DNA of 64,000 bases, taken from positions 5,218 through 69,217 of the forward strand of contig CALCKF010000101.1 in assembly GCA_937966095.1 (NCBI GenBank). The letters are read 5' to 3'. A program made the translations under genes and the position numbers. This stretch comes from an uncultured Eubacterium sp. (GTDB lineage: Bacteria > Bacillota > Clostridia > Peptostreptococcales > Anaerovoracaceae). Under the pieces are notes generated by a model. That model was not told where the DNA came from. It was given only the letters and a program-made list of their open reading frames with translations, and made no database searches. Every line of letters starts with the position of its first letter. Position 1 is the stretch's first letter. This document shows positions 43,095 through 52,295 of the stretch, one piece after another.

Positions 43095-44342
43095 CTACTC
43101 AAGATAATCTTTGAGTTTTTTGCTTCTGGTAGGATGTCTCAGTTTTCTCAGGGCTTTTGCTTCTATCTGTCTTATCCTCTCACGTGTAACGTCAAATTTT
43201 TTGCCCACTTCTTCAAGAGTCCTTGCTCTTCCGTCCTCCAGTCCGAACCTGAGCTTAAGCACTTTCTGCTCTCTTTCCGTAAGGGTTCCCAGAACATCTA
43301 CCAGCTGCTCCTTGAGCATGGAAAATGCAGCCGCTTCTGCAGGTGCCGGTGCATCGTCATCCGGTATGAAATCTCCCAGATGGCTGTCTTCTTCTTCACC
43401 GATCGGAGTTTCAAGTGAAACGGGCTCCTGAGCTATCTTGAGTATTTCACGTACTTTTTCCACTGATATACCCATTTCGTCTGCTATCTCATCAGGAGTA
43501 GGCTCTCTTCCCTGCTCCTGCAGCAGCTGTCTCGATACTCTTATAAGCTTGTTGATGGTTTCCACCATATGGACAGGTATCCTTATCGTTCTGGCCTGGT
43601 CTGCTATGGATCTTGTTATGGCCTGCCTTATCCACCATGTCGCATATGTGCTGAATTTATATCCCTTGGTCCAGTCAAACTTGTCCACTGCCTTTATAAG
43701 GCCAAGATTGCCTTCCTGTATAAGATCAAGGAACAACATGCCTCTTCCGACATATTTCTTGGCTATGCTCACAACAAGACGGAGATTTGCCTCGCAAAGC
43801 TTCTGTTTCGCATACTCATCGCCCTGCTCCATCCTCTTGGCCAGATCTATTTCCTCCTGTGCCGTAAGAAGCGGCACCTTTCCGATTTCCTTAAGATACA
43901 TTCGCACAGGATCGTCTACAGCGATATTCTTGGATATGGTAGCCTCAAGATCTATTTCTTTTGCATCAGGATTTTCTGCTATCACGGCATCGACTTCGGG
44001 ATCATCGACTTCTTCCTTATCTATCTCCATAAGATCTATATCATCAGGCTCACTTTCAAGTACGACTTCTATGCCTTTTCCCATGAGTCCCTCATATATA
44101 TCCTCCATCTGATCCTTGTCCAGTTCTATATTGCCTATTCTGTCTGATATCTCTGTATAGGTCAGCACATTTTTCTGCTTTGCGGATGCTTTCTCCACAA
44201 GGTCGTTTATTATCTGTGTTTTCATATCATCGTTCAAAACGATGTCGGTCACTTCATTTTCTGCTTGCATGTTCTTTTCTTTTTTCATCGTTTTTCCCTC
44301 AAAAATCTCCTCATCCATTTTTTTTGCTTCGTTTTCTCTCAT
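43095..44342 (-). CDS. rpoD: primary sigma factor sigma-70/sigma-A
   Basis: A 415-residue housekeeping sigma factor. Region 1.1 is short and acidic. Regions 1.2-2 contain [21 protein letters not shown] and [16 protein letters not shown], with the core and -10 binding helix [15 protein letters not shown]. Region 3 follows, and region 4.2 near 370-400 ([32 protein letters not shown]) binds -35 elements. The ATG overlaps the stop of dnaG by 4 bases, with GGAG upstream. Member of the dgt-dnaG-rpoD macromolecular synthesis cluster. Confidence 0.97.
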   Translation of the reverse strand: MRENEAKKMDEEIFEGKTMKKEKNMQAENEVTDIVLNDDMKTQIINDLVEKASAKQKNVLTYTEISDRIGNIELDKDQMEDIYEGLMGKGIEVVLESEPDDIDLMEIDKEEVDDPEVDAVIAENPDAKEIDLEATISKNIAVDDPVRMYLKEIGKVPLLTAQEEIDLAKRMEQGDEYAKQKLCEANLRLVVSIAKKYVGRGMLFLDLIQEGNLGLIKAVDKFDWTKGYKFSTYATWWIRQAITRSIADQARTIRIPVHMVETINKLIRVSRQLLQEQGREPTPDEIADEMGISVEKVREILKIAQEPVSLETPIGEEEDSHLGDFIPDDDAPAPAEAAAFSMLKEQLVDVLGTLTEREQKVLKLRFGLEDGRARTLEEVGKKFDVTRERIRQIEAKALRKLRHPTRSKKLKDYLE

Positions 44343-46105
44343 CCTGTACTCCTCTGTTTCTTTATCCTTTTCTGAATATCTATAAGCTGCTGTGTAAGAT
44401 CCACGATCTGATCGTGATTCTCATCCTCGTCTGCCAGCGAAAGTCTGGTTATTATCTCCTTTTCCTTTTCTTTCAGGAAATCATTCCTGGCCTTTTCGAT
44501 ACAATCCCTGAAAATCGTATCTTCCGTACCCGGAGGTACGACTTTTTTCTCTATTTCCTCCAGACATCTCAGGCCCTTTTCATCCAGCATATCTCTAAGC
44601 CGGTCCAATTCAAGCGGTCGTCCGCCGTCATCTGCCGAAATCATGCTCTGATACAGCATTTTCCCCGTGCCGGATGAAAACAGAAAGTCTTCTATATCAT
44701 CCGGTATATCAGTATATTTAGTGTCCAGAAGCATCAGCTTCAGCACATCCTGCTCCAGTAACGTCACATCATCGTTATCCTGTACATCTTCAGCATCGCC
44801 GCCCGGACTGATATACGTCTCCACATCTCTTTCCTGACTATTATTGCCTAAATATTCAAATCTTATAGCACCTTCCGATATACCGGTCTCTTCGGCCAGT
44901 TTTTTTATGTATATATCTGCCTCGACAGGCTTCATTTCTTTGAGTACTCTTACGGCCTCATCCAGAAACTCTATGCGCTGTTCCTGATCATCCAGATCAT
45001 ATCTTTCTCTTACCATTCCCAGTTTGAAATCTCCATACGGCGCCGCCATATCCACGAGTTGTGTAAAAGCTTTTTTACCGTTAGACCTTATGAATTCATC
45101 AGGATCTTTTCCCTGGGTAACTTTCAGGACACGGGCTCTGCATCCGCCTTTATACAGGATATCCAGGCCTCTCAGTGCAGCATTCTGTCCTGCCTGATCG
45201 GCATCGTATGAAAGGATCACATTTTTAGTATACCGTCTTATGAGTCTCACCTGATTTTCAGTCAGTGCCGTTCCGAGAGATGCGGATACGTTTCTCACAC
45301 CGTTCTGATATAGAGAAATGACATCCATATAGCCTTCCACAAGTATTATGGAATCCTCTTTTCTAACTTCCTTACCTGTAAGATTCATACCGTAAAGGTT
45401 ATCTTTTTTATGAAATATGGCAGATTCCTGTGAATTCAGATATTTAGGCTCTCCCTCGTCTATTATCCTGCCGCCGAATCCTATCACCTTTCCACCTGTA
45501 TTTATAATAGGAAACATTACCCTGTTTCTGAATTTATCAAAAACTTTTCCCTTTGACACAGATACAAGTCCCAGCTCTGCCAGCTTGGCGTCATCATAAC
45601 CTTTCTTTCTCAGATGATCGCGCAGACTGTCCCACTGTCCGTCAGCATAGCCTATACCGAAGCGGTTCATGATATCTTCGCCTATGCCTCTCTGCTTCAT
45701 ATATGTGTATCCCGGATTTGCTTTTTCTCTCATTGCTTTATAGAAAAAAACTGCCGCCTGACGGTTTATCTCATAAAGTTCTTCCTTTCTCCGGCCTCCT
45801 CTAAAAGCGCCTGATGTATCTATTCCGTACTCTCTGCCCAGCATCTCCACCGCGCCTTTGAAGTCCAGATTATAGTATCTTTTCACAAATTCCAGCACAT
45901 CTCCTGTTGCACCGCATCCGAAGCATGTGAATATCTGTTTGGTTTCGGAAACAACAAAAGAAGGTGTTTTTTCATTGTGAAACGGGCAGACACCTTTGTA
46001 ATTGCTCCCTGATCTTTTCAGAGGAACCACTCTGCCTATCACATCCACAATATTACACCTGCTTTTTATTTCATCTGCTATATTCACATTATTATTGATG
46101 TTCAC
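44339..46105 (-). CDS. dnaG: DNA primase
   Basis: A 588-residue primase. The N-terminal zinc domain has [11 protein letters not shown] and CFGCGATGD; the catalytic TOPRIM core has [12 protein letters not shown] near 255 and SYDADQAG near 305; a DnaB-interacting helical domain follows. The GTG at 46105 is preferred over one eight codons upstream, because AGAGGGG lies five bases before it and the protein then begins just before [16 protein letters not shown] as in homologues. It overlaps rpoD by 4 bases. Confidence 0.96.
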   Translation of the reverse strand: MNINNNVNIADEIKSRCNIVDVIGRVVPLKRSGSNYKGVCPFHNEKTPSFVVSETKQIFTCFGCGATGDVLEFVKRYYNLDFKGAVEMLGREYGIDTSGAFRGGRRKEELYEINRQAAVFFYKAMREKANPGYTYMKQRGIGEDIMNRFGIGYADGQWDSLRDHLRKKGYDDAKLAELGLVSVSKGKVFDKFRNRVMFPIINTGGKVIGFGGRIIDEGEPKYLNSQESAIFHKKDNLYGMNLTGKEVRKEDSIILVEGYMDVISLYQNGVRNVSASLGTALTENQVRLIRRYTKNVILSYDADQAGQNAALRGLDILYKGGCRARVLKVTQGKDPDEFIRSNGKKAFTQLVDMAAPYGDFKLGMVRERYDLDDQEQRIEFLDEAVRVLKEMKPVEADIYIKKLAEETGISEGAIRFEYLGNNSQERDVETYISPGGDAEDVQDNDDVTLLEQDVLKLMLLDTKYTDIPDDIEDFLFSSGTGKMLYQSMISADDGGRPLELDRLRDMLDEKGLRCLEEIEKKVVPPGTEDTIFRDCIEKARNDFLKEKEKEIITRLSLADEDENHDQIVDLTQQLIDIQKRIKKQRSTG

Positions 46106-46216
46106 TTTTGCCCCTCTTAAAACCAACACTTACTTTATATATACGACAAAAGTCACCACTTTCCTTTTTTTATTACAAAAAAATTTTGCTTTTCTGCTAT
46201 TATTTTTATTATTTTT

Positions 46217-47230
46217 TCACCTCCAGCCTTTCGCAACGAACAGTTCTTCGTAAAGATTGACGGCATATCTGTCAGTCATTCCGGCTACATGATCCTTAGC
46301 CAGTTCTTCCTTTGAAAATTCACCGCTCATGGCTTTTAGATCTTCCGGAAGTCTGTCAGTATTTTCTGCAAAATACTGATACAGAGATGTTATGATTATC
46401 CTGACCTTATTTATATCCTCCGCTCTTTTTACCTTGTGGTTATGATATACATTCTCGAACATATAACTTCTCAGCTTGTTCATAGCTGATGATTTTTCAT
46501 CACTTAACTGTGCTGTAGGCCTGCCGAAGGTGTTTTCTATCATATCTTTGACCAGTGTATCTATCCTTTCCTTGTGGGTAGTACCCAATATCTTTATGCA
46601 GTCTGAAGGAAGATCGCCCTCTGTTATGATACCGCTCCTCATCGCATCATCGATATCGTGGTTTATATATGCTATGCGGTCGCTTATCTTCACTATCTGA
46701 CCTTCTGCTGTAACAGGCATTACAGGCCCTGTATGATTGAGTATCCCGTCTCTTACTTCATATGTAAGGTTCATACCTCGTCTGCTGGAATTCGCTGACT
46801 CAAGTATATCAACGACTCTCAGACTCTGCACGTTATGTTTGAATCCGCCCGGATATATCTCATTTAGTACGGCTTCACCGCTGTGTCCAAATGGTGTATG
46901 ACCCAGGTCATGGCCCATTGCTATAGCCTCGGCAAGATCCTCGTTGAGGCCTGATCCTCTTGCTATCGTCCTTGCTATCTGTGAGACCTCGATCGTATGT
47001 GTGAGCCTGGTCCTGTAATGATCCCCTTCCGGTGCGAGGAAGACCTGAGTCTTATGCATGAGTCTTCGAAATGCTTTTGAGTGGATTATCCTGTCTCTGT
47101 CCCTCTGATAATCCGTTCTGATACTGCATTTTTCTTCATCTACAGCCCTTCCTCTGCTTTCAGCTGATTTTGCCGCATATCGTGAAAGATATTCATACTC
47201 TCTCTTTTCCAGCGCTTCTCTATTTATCAT
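46217..47230 (-). CDS. dgt: deoxyguanosinetriphosphate triphosphohydrolase-like HD protein
   Basis: A 337-residue HD-domain protein of the dGTPase-like family 2. H(T)...HD motif: RLTHTIEVSQIARTIARG, IAMGHDLGHTPFGHSGE, plus the downstream Asp in INHDIDDAM. It also carries RTDYQRDRDRIIHSKAFRRL at the N-terminus, which forms the nucleotide pocket. It hydrolyses dNTPs to nucleoside and triphosphate. GGAGGA is five bases upstream of the ATG. Placed before dnaG as in many Clostridia. Confidence 0.95.
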   Translation of the reverse strand: MINREALEKREYEYLSRYAAKSAESRGRAVDEEKCSIRTDYQRDRDRIIHSKAFRRLMHKTQVFLAPEGDHYRTRLTHTIEVSQIARTIARGSGLNEDLAEAIAMGHDLGHTPFGHSGEAVLNEIYPGGFKHNVQSLRVVDILESANSSRRGMNLTYEVRDGILNHTGPVMPVTAEGQIVKISDRIAYINHDIDDAMRSGIITEGDLPSDCIKILGTTHKERIDTLVKDMIENTFGRPTAQLSDEKSSAMNKLRSYMFENVYHNHKVKRAEDINKVRIIITSLYQYFAENTDRLPEDLKAMSGEFSKEELAKDHVAGMTDRYAVNLYEELFVAKGWR

Positions 47231-47245
47231 CAGTTCCTCCGATCA

Positions 47246-47440
47246 TCATACACGTATGTGATTACACTGCCTGACATTGCTGCCAAGTTCATGATCTATA
47301 CTGTCAAGCAGTTCTATTATCCGCTTCTGCAGATCATCGTCAAGAAAAAAAATATCCTCTGCAACAGCTTCGGCAAGATCTCTTTTCTGTTTATCCGAAA
47401 GCCCTCTGTAAAATTTTCCGGCCTGAACAGCTTCCTTCAA
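47246..47440 (-). CDS. catalase-related C-terminal domain as a separate small protein
   Basis: A 64-residue frame whose sequence (AGKFYRGLSDKQKRDLAEAVAEDIFF, DLQKRIIELLDSIDHELGSNV) matches the helical catalase-related domain normally fused to the end of catalases. It begins with a TTG whose last two bases overlap the TGA stop of the catalase-core gene, so it is translationally coupled or the product of a split gene. Whether it is made as a separate subunit or reflects a single frameshift between the two cannot be told from one sequence. Confidence 0.65.
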   Translation of the reverse strand: MKEAVQAGKFYRGLSDKQKRDLAEAVAEDIFFLDDDLQKRIIELLDSIDHELGSNVRQCNHIRV

Positions 47441-48402
47441 TCGGCCTCACCCCTCTCGACAGCCTCTGTCTGATATATGTAATTTATCACATCCGTAAAC
47501 CCGTCTCTGCAGATCTCTATCCCGTCTATTGTCCTTCCAGGAACAAAACTCAAAAGATCACACTCCCTTTTCTGATCATCAGGTATCTCCACAAGCTTCA
47601 TTATGCCGGCTGTTACCGGGGGATTCGTTTCTTCATCCCATATTAGCGTGCCTTTTAAAATTTCGGCATCTGATGCCGTATTATGATCCATCATCTGAAC
47701 AGACATCTCATAGCATGGAAACTGCCCTGAGGATATCGATGAGCGCAGACTGTCCTCAGCACAGTCAATGTCAAATCCGGCCATGAATTCTGCGGATATC
47801 CTGTCAAGCGATTCTCCTGATGCTGATTCTCCATCCTTCACAGGTGTCCATTTGTATCTCACAAGGAATTTTTCCCCTTTCTCGTTTTCCCAAATGGTAT
47901 TGTTTGCAGAATACCAATTTATGTCAACGAATGATGATGTAAGACATTCATTTGAGTAAAATCTCAAGGCACAATTCATCGATTCCGGATTATCCGCTAT
48001 AAACCGCCAGAATGCGTCTCTGTTTACACCGTCAAAACGTTCTTTTTTTGTAAAAGCTTCCGCCATTTCAAGAAATTTTGTTTCATCATGTATGAAAAAG
48101 ACCGGCAGATTATGACAAAGCATATCATATCGTCCTTCTCCACTGATAAATTTTACGTTCATGCTTTTTATATTTCTTGAAGTATCCGCTGTTCCACGGT
48201 CTCCCAGCATGGAAGAAAACCTTACCGTCACCGGTGTTATCTCGTCAAAATCTCTGAATATCGATGCTCTTGTATAATCACTCAGCGACATATAGGGCCT
48301 GAAGAATCCCTTTGCCGAGACCCCTTTCCTGAACATGAGCCTGGGCTTTGATATATTCTTTATCATCCTGTGTAGTTTTTCCAGCAGTAAATAATCTGTC
48401 AT
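47437..48402 (-). CDS. catalase-fold protein lacking the catalytic distal His
   Basis: A 321-residue protein aligned to the catalase core: TPVTVRFSSMLGDRGTADTSRN, MNVKFISGEGRYDM, HNLPVFFIHDETKF, and a C-terminal FVPGRTIDGI with a Tyr at the heme-ligand position (NYIYQTEA). The distal His in V-H-A-K-G is Ser (VSAKG, S29), while the distal Asn (HNLP) is kept; the Arg preceding the heme Tyr is lost. So it is unlikely to be an efficient catalase. The ATG at 48402, with GAGGTGG five bases upstream, is preferred over longer frames. Downstream is the detached C-terminal domain. Confidence 0.78.
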   Translation of the reverse strand: MTDYLLLEKLHRMIKNISKPRLMFRKGVSAKGFFRPYMSLSDYTRASIFRDFDEITPVTVRFSSMLGDRGTADTSRNIKSMNVKFISGEGRYDMLCHNLPVFFIHDETKFLEMAEAFTKKERFDGVNRDAFWRFIADNPESMNCALRFYSNECLTSSFVDINWYSANNTIWENEKGEKFLVRYKWTPVKDGESASGESLDRISAEFMAGFDIDCAEDSLRSSISSGQFPCYEMSVQMMDHNTASDAEILKGTLIWDEETNPPVTAGIMKLVEIPDDQKRECDLLSFVPGRTIDGIEICRDGFTDVINYIYQTEAVERGEAD

Positions 48403-48457
48403 CTGCACCACCTCACGGTAGTATATGCGACGCTTCACTGTTTTGCCATGATAAAAA

Positions 48458-48886
48458 TCATATACCCGTATGGCCAAAGCCTCCTCCGCCTCTTTCCGTT
48501 TCGGACAGTGAGTCTGACAGGATCATATCAGCCTTTTCATACCTGCTTATAACCATCTGGGCTATCCTGTCCCCGTTATTTACTGTGAAATTCTCTTCCC
48601 CCCAGTTTATGAGGGAAACTTTGATTTCTCCCCTGTAATCACTGTCTATCGTGCCTGTACCGTTGGTAAGACCGATACCGTGTTTCACAGCAAGGCCGCT
48701 CCTGGCTCTTATCTGGGCTTCAAAGCCTGAAGGGATCTCCATAAAAAGCCCGGTAGGTATCAATGCTCTTTTTCCTGGTCCGATAACAACAGGCTCATCT
48801 ATATACGCACGTATATCCATTCCAGCTGACCCGGCTGTTTCATACTCAGGAATTTTTCCCGACAACGACTTGATCTTTATATTCAT
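48458..48886 (-). CDS. dut: dUTP diphosphatase
   Basis: A 142-residue trimeric dUTPase with its five motifs: AGMDIRAY, RARSGLA, GTIDSDYRGEIKV, GDRIAQMVI and the C-terminal RGGGGFGHTG. It hydrolyses dUTP to dUMP and pyrophosphate. The ATG overlaps the stop of the M16 peptidase gene by 4 bases. Length and motif order are entirely standard. Confidence 0.96.
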   Translation of the reverse strand: MNIKIKSLSGKIPEYETAGSAGMDIRAYIDEPVVIGPGKRALIPTGLFMEIPSGFEAQIRARSGLAVKHGIGLTNGTGTIDSDYRGEIKVSLINWGEENFTVNNGDRIAQMVISRYEKADMILSDSLSETERGGGGFGHTGI

Positions 48887-50133
48887 CCTCTGACAAACCT
48901 TTCCAAATCAAATTCTCTTCCTGTAACGGCTGCCCCGCAATATGAAGAATAGTCTCCTATCAAAGATGCAGCTTCCAATATGTCATCAAGCGTTACTTCG
49001 TCAAATTTTTTAAGCACTTCTTCCGGCGGATACACTTTATCCAGCAGCAGCTTGTTCTTACCTATTGAAAACATCCTGCTGTTGATATTTTCAAGTCCGA
49101 AAATGTATGTGCTCTTTACCTGTTCCTTTGCCATGGACAGTTCCTCTTCGGTAACTCCCCTGCTGCTTATGTCCTCCAATTCATATTTTACGGCATCGAG
49201 CGTATCACGTGCCTTATCATGTGCAACTCCGGCATATATGCTGAAAAATCCCCAATAGCTGTTGAATACGTTCATAGAGCATACAGAGTATGCCAGTCCT
49301 TTTTCTTCTCTTATATTCTGAAACAGCCTCGAACTCATACTGCCTCCCAGTATACTGTTCATAAGGACAAATGCATAATACTTTTCATCATCCATAGAAA
49401 CACCCGGGGTCGCAAGACATATATGAGTCTGTTCTATATCTTTGACCTTCACATCGAAACTCTGTCTGTATGGTTTCAGACTGATATCATCACATATCTT
49501 TTCAGCTGCAAGAGCATTGAGACGGCTTTCAAACAGGTCCTCTATCCTGTCCTCATCGAAATTTCCGGCAACTGCAACTACTATGCTGTTTCTCGCATAC
49601 TTGTCTCTGAAATATGCGGTCATCTTCGATCTGTCTATGCCGGCCAGGCTTTCCGGAGTCCCCAGTATGCTTCTCCCGAGAGGATTGCCGCTGGACACAA
49701 GCTCCGATATCGTATCATATACATCATCGTCCGGACTGTCCTTCACCATCTTTATCTCTTCACAGATAACTTTTCGCTCCTTATCCATCTCTTCAGGGTC
49801 GAATTTTGAACATGTGAGCATATCCAGCAGTATTTCCGCGCCTTCATATATGTTGGAGGAAAGAGTCTTGATATAATAGCAAGTAGCCTCTTTCCCTGTA
49901 AAAGCATTGAACATGCCGCCGATCTTATCCACATCGGAAGCGATCTCCTTTGCCGTTCGTTTTTCAGTTCCTTTAAACATCATGTGCTCTATATAATGAG
50001 ATACACCCGATATTCCGTCATTTTCATCTGCTGCTCCGGCCTTTACCCAGATACCCAACGCCGCCGACTGCACATAATCGGTCTTTTCCATTATTATCGT
50101 GGTGCCGCATTTCAATTTTACTGTTTTTACCAT
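48883..50133 (-). CDS. M16 family zinc peptidase (YmxG/PqqL-like)
   Basis: A 416-residue peptidase of the insulinase-like family. Inverted zinc motif HYIEHMMFKGT (HxxEH) near 50-60, with a distal Glu in the helix about 75 residues on. A second, inactive M16 repeat occupies the C-terminal half (GGSMSSRLFQNIREEKGLAYSVCS). The ATG at 50133 is chosen over an upstream TTG. Orthologues lie near dut and pnp in many Firmicutes and process small peptides. It overlaps dut by 4 bases. Confidence 0.92.
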   Translation of the reverse strand: MVKTVKLKCGTTIIMEKTDYVQSAALGIWVKAGAADENDGISGVSHYIEHMMFKGTEKRTAKEIASDVDKIGGMFNAFTGKEATCYYIKTLSSNIYEGAEILLDMLTCSKFDPEEMDKERKVICEEIKMVKDSPDDDVYDTISELVSSGNPLGRSILGTPESLAGIDRSKMTAYFRDKYARNSIVVAVAGNFDEDRIEDLFESRLNALAAEKICDDISLKPYRQSFDVKVKDIEQTHICLATPGVSMDDEKYYAFVLMNSILGGSMSSRLFQNIREEKGLAYSVCSMNVFNSYWGFFSIYAGVAHDKARDTLDAVKYELEDISSRGVTEEELSMAKEQVKSTYIFGLENINSRMFSIGKNKLLLDKVYPPEEVLKKFDEVTLDDILEAASLIGDYSSYCGAAVTGREFDLERFVRG

Positions 50134-50172
50134 AGCAACACTGCCTTTCTTCAAAATATAGATTGTATTGTA

Positions 50173-50199
50173 ACATAAAATGCAGTTTTTTCATATACT
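50173..50199 (+). promoter_or_regulatory. possible mother-cell sporulation promoter (sigma-K/E-like)
   Basis: CATATACT (50192-50199) fits the CATAnnnT -10 of sigma-E/sigma-K, with an AC doublet 17 bases upstream as in sigma-K -35 elements. It faces the Cys-rich gene. The consensus is loose, so this is suggestive only. Confidence 0.35.
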
Positions 50200-50255
50200 G
50201 CCATCAAACAATTCATTATAAATTTATATAACGTGATGATTCAAGGAGGTAGATT

Positions 50256-51275
50256 ATGAACTGTTTTTGTACACCACAGAACGGTACCGCCGCTGATTCA
50301 TGCTGCAAAGCAAATGAATTATGCAGTTTCAGCGGCAACCTGGATGACGTGACCGCCACTCCAATATATGTACAGAGCGTATATGATGCAGTAAGATTCC
50401 ATATGCAGGGCATGAAGACTGCCCAATGCCTGAAGTTTTCACCGGCTATTCCTCCAGGCTGTTCAGTAAGCAGGATACTTGATATCAGATGCAAAAAAGT
50501 TTTCGATCCTTCACAGGCTTCCAGCTGTGACAATCTCACTCTGGATATGGAAACCGGTATTTCAGGAGCATATTTCGTGAATGAATGCAACAGCGTAGTG
50601 GAAACTGTAGGACCTGATGGCGTACCGTCCGAAAAAATACTTTTTGCTGACACAAGTGAATGTGATTCCACAAAATGCGGAACACCTATATTCGGAACAC
50701 AGAATGTAAAAATCTGGGGAAACATAGTCGTTTATATCGATCTTGCGGTATGCGACAGCTGCGGCAGAGAAAGCACTATGACCATATGTGCCGAGGTCAA
50801 TATAGCTAAACCGTCATGTCCGCTGATACTTACCAACTTCTTTGAACTGTGTATGCCAAGCACGACCAACTCAGCATTCATGCCAAGGCTCACGGAGCTT
50901 TCAAACGCTGCCTTCAGCTGCAGGATGGCCACAAACAATGCTTCAAGAGATCTGTGTATAGGTCCTAACGGAGAAATAACCGCTAACCTTATCATAACCA
51001 TCTGCGTGACCGTAGAAAAGAAGATAACGGTGCCGGTACAGCTCTGTGTCCTTTCTACAGGATTTGCCGAAGCTCCTCTTCAGGAAAATGTTTCCGGAGT
51101 GGTTACATGTCCCGGTCTGTTTCCTGAAAGAAATGATGGATGCAATGAGTCCGGCTGCTGTCAGAGTGAGTCAAACTCTTGTGTTACGAACCCGTGCTGC
51201 GATCCATGCTGCACTCCGTCACCTGGAGACTGCGACTGCGGCTGCAGTGATTACCCGCCATCAACATGCAAGTAA
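50256..51275 (+). CDS. cysteine-rich protein, possibly a spore coat component
   Basis: A 339-residue protein with 34 Cys (10 percent), not recognised as any named family. Cys occur in clusters: an N-terminal CFC/CC group, several spaced single Cys and CxxC pairs (CDSCG), and a C-terminal Cys-rich tail (GCC, NPCCDPCC, CDCGC). The middle has repeated beta-like segments (VKIWGNIVVYIDLAVC, ITVPVQLCVLS). No signal peptide. A perfect AAGGAGGT lies upstream. It is convergent with spo0A. Abundant Cys without export signal fits mother-cell-made coat or exosporium proteins that cross-link by disulfides; metal binding is an alternative. Confidence 0.7.
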   Translation: MNCFCTPQNGTAADSCCKANELCSFSGNLDDVTATPIYVQSVYDAVRFHMQGMKTAQCLKFSPAIPPGCSVSRILDIRCKKVFDPSQASSCDNLTLDMETGISGAYFVNECNSVVETVGPDGVPSEKILFADTSECDSTKCGTPIFGTQNVKIWGNIVVYIDLAVCDSCGRESTMTICAEVNIAKPSCPLILTNFFELCMPSTTNSAFMPRLTELSNAAFSCRMATNNASRDLCIGPNGEITANLIITICVTVEKKITVPVQLCVLSTGFAEAPLQENVSGVVTCPGLFPERNDGCNESGCCQSESNSCVTNPCCDPCCTPSPGDCDCGCSDYPPSTCK

Positions 51276-51290
51276 ATGTCGTTAAAAATC

Positions 51291-51321
51291 AAAAGAGGGG
51301 ATCCTGTAGGATACCCTCTTT
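51291..51321. terminator. bidirectional terminator between the Cys-rich gene and spo0A
   Basis: A stem AAAGAGGG-ATCC with its complement and one mispair around TGTA lies in the 68-base gap between two convergent genes. T-rich flanks occur on both strands. Confidence 0.75.
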
Positions 51322-51343
51322 CGTTTTCCGCGCAAATAAGTCT

Positions 51344-52147
51344 TCAGCTTGCTCTTCTCTCTATCCTGAGTTTATCCGCTATTATAGCTATGAACTCTGA
51401 ATTCGTCGGTTTGCCTTTGTCATTCTGCACAGTGTATCCGAACAGTGAATTGATGGTCTCAAGTTTTCCTCTGTTCCATGCCACTTCTATAGCATGTCTG
51501 ATGGCTCGTTCTACACGGCTCGGAGTAGTATTGTTTGCTTTTGCTATTGCAGGATAAAGCTCCTTTGTTACCGCTCCCAGAAGATCAATATCTTCCACCA
51601 CCATTATTATGGCATCACGCAGATAATGATATCCCTTTATATGTGCAGGCACTCCTATCTCATGTATTATGTTGGTTATATCTATTTCAAGGCTTTTGTC
51701 TTCATCCTCTTTTTGTCCTGTAAGTATCGCCCGCGCGTACTGCATCTTGTTTTCGCTGCTGTCATCTACTCCGGAAAGCTGGTTTATCCTCTTCATCAGT
51801 ATATCCAGATTAAAAGGCTTTACTATGTAGTATTCCGCTCCCAGGCTGATTGCTTTCTGTGTTATAGGCTCCTGTCCCACAGCAGATAAAACGATAGTTC
51901 TCGGGTATTTTTCAAGTTCTATATTGTTAATAGTTTCCAGAACGCCTAATCCGTCCAGATGAGGCATGACCATATCCAGTATCAAAATTTCAGGCTGATT
52001 GGATTTGATGTTTTCTACAGTTTTTATTCCATCATGAGAAACGAAAGCCAAATCAATATCTTCTTTATCGGAAAAATAGTCAACCAGAAGTTCACAGAAT
52101 TCCTTATTATCGTCAGCGATACCGATTTTAATTCTTTTCATTTTCAT
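51344..52147 (-). CDS. spo0A: sporulation master regulator Spo0A
   Basis: A 267-residue regulator of standard length. Receiver: IADDN (D12, D13), phospho-acceptor D58 in [10 protein letters not shown] and Lys in YIVKPFN. C-terminal Spo0A-specific DNA-binding domain: [24 protein letters not shown], then [21 protein letters not shown], the recognition helix, and [21 protein letters not shown]. It responds to the phosphorelay and turns on sporulation genes. A 0A-box palindrome lies 30 bases upstream of its start. Confidence 0.98.
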   Translation of the reverse strand: MKMKRIKIGIADDNKEFCELLVDYFSDKEDIDLAFVSHDGIKTVENIKSNQPEILILDMVMPHLDGLGVLETINNIELEKYPRTIVLSAVGQEPITQKAISLGAEYYIVKPFNLDILMKRINQLSGVDDSSENKMQYARAILTGQKEDEDKSLEIDITNIIHEIGVPAHIKGYHYLRDAIIMVVEDIDLLGAVTKELYPAIAKANNTTPSRVERAIRHAIEVAWNRGKLETINSLFGYTVQNDKGKPTNSEFIAIIADKLRIERRAS

Positions 52148-52176
52148 ATCCTCCTGTTTTTTAACATCATGGCTTT

Positions 52177-52197
52177 TTCGACATATGCCATGTCAAA
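52177..52197. promoter_or_regulatory. 0A-box-like inverted repeat upstream of spo0A
   Basis: A perfect 0A box half (TGTCGAA on the minus strand, 52183-52177) is paired with an inverted near-copy (TTTGACA) across the gap, forming the palindrome TTTGACAT...ATGTCGAA. It probably mediates autoregulation by Spo0A~P. Confidence 0.55.
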
Positions 52198-52295
52198 TAA
52201 TAAAAATTAATTGGAAATTATAGGTTATTTACACTACAATTTAAATTTTAAATATATGAAGGATATTATCAACGGATTACGAAATACAATTTATT

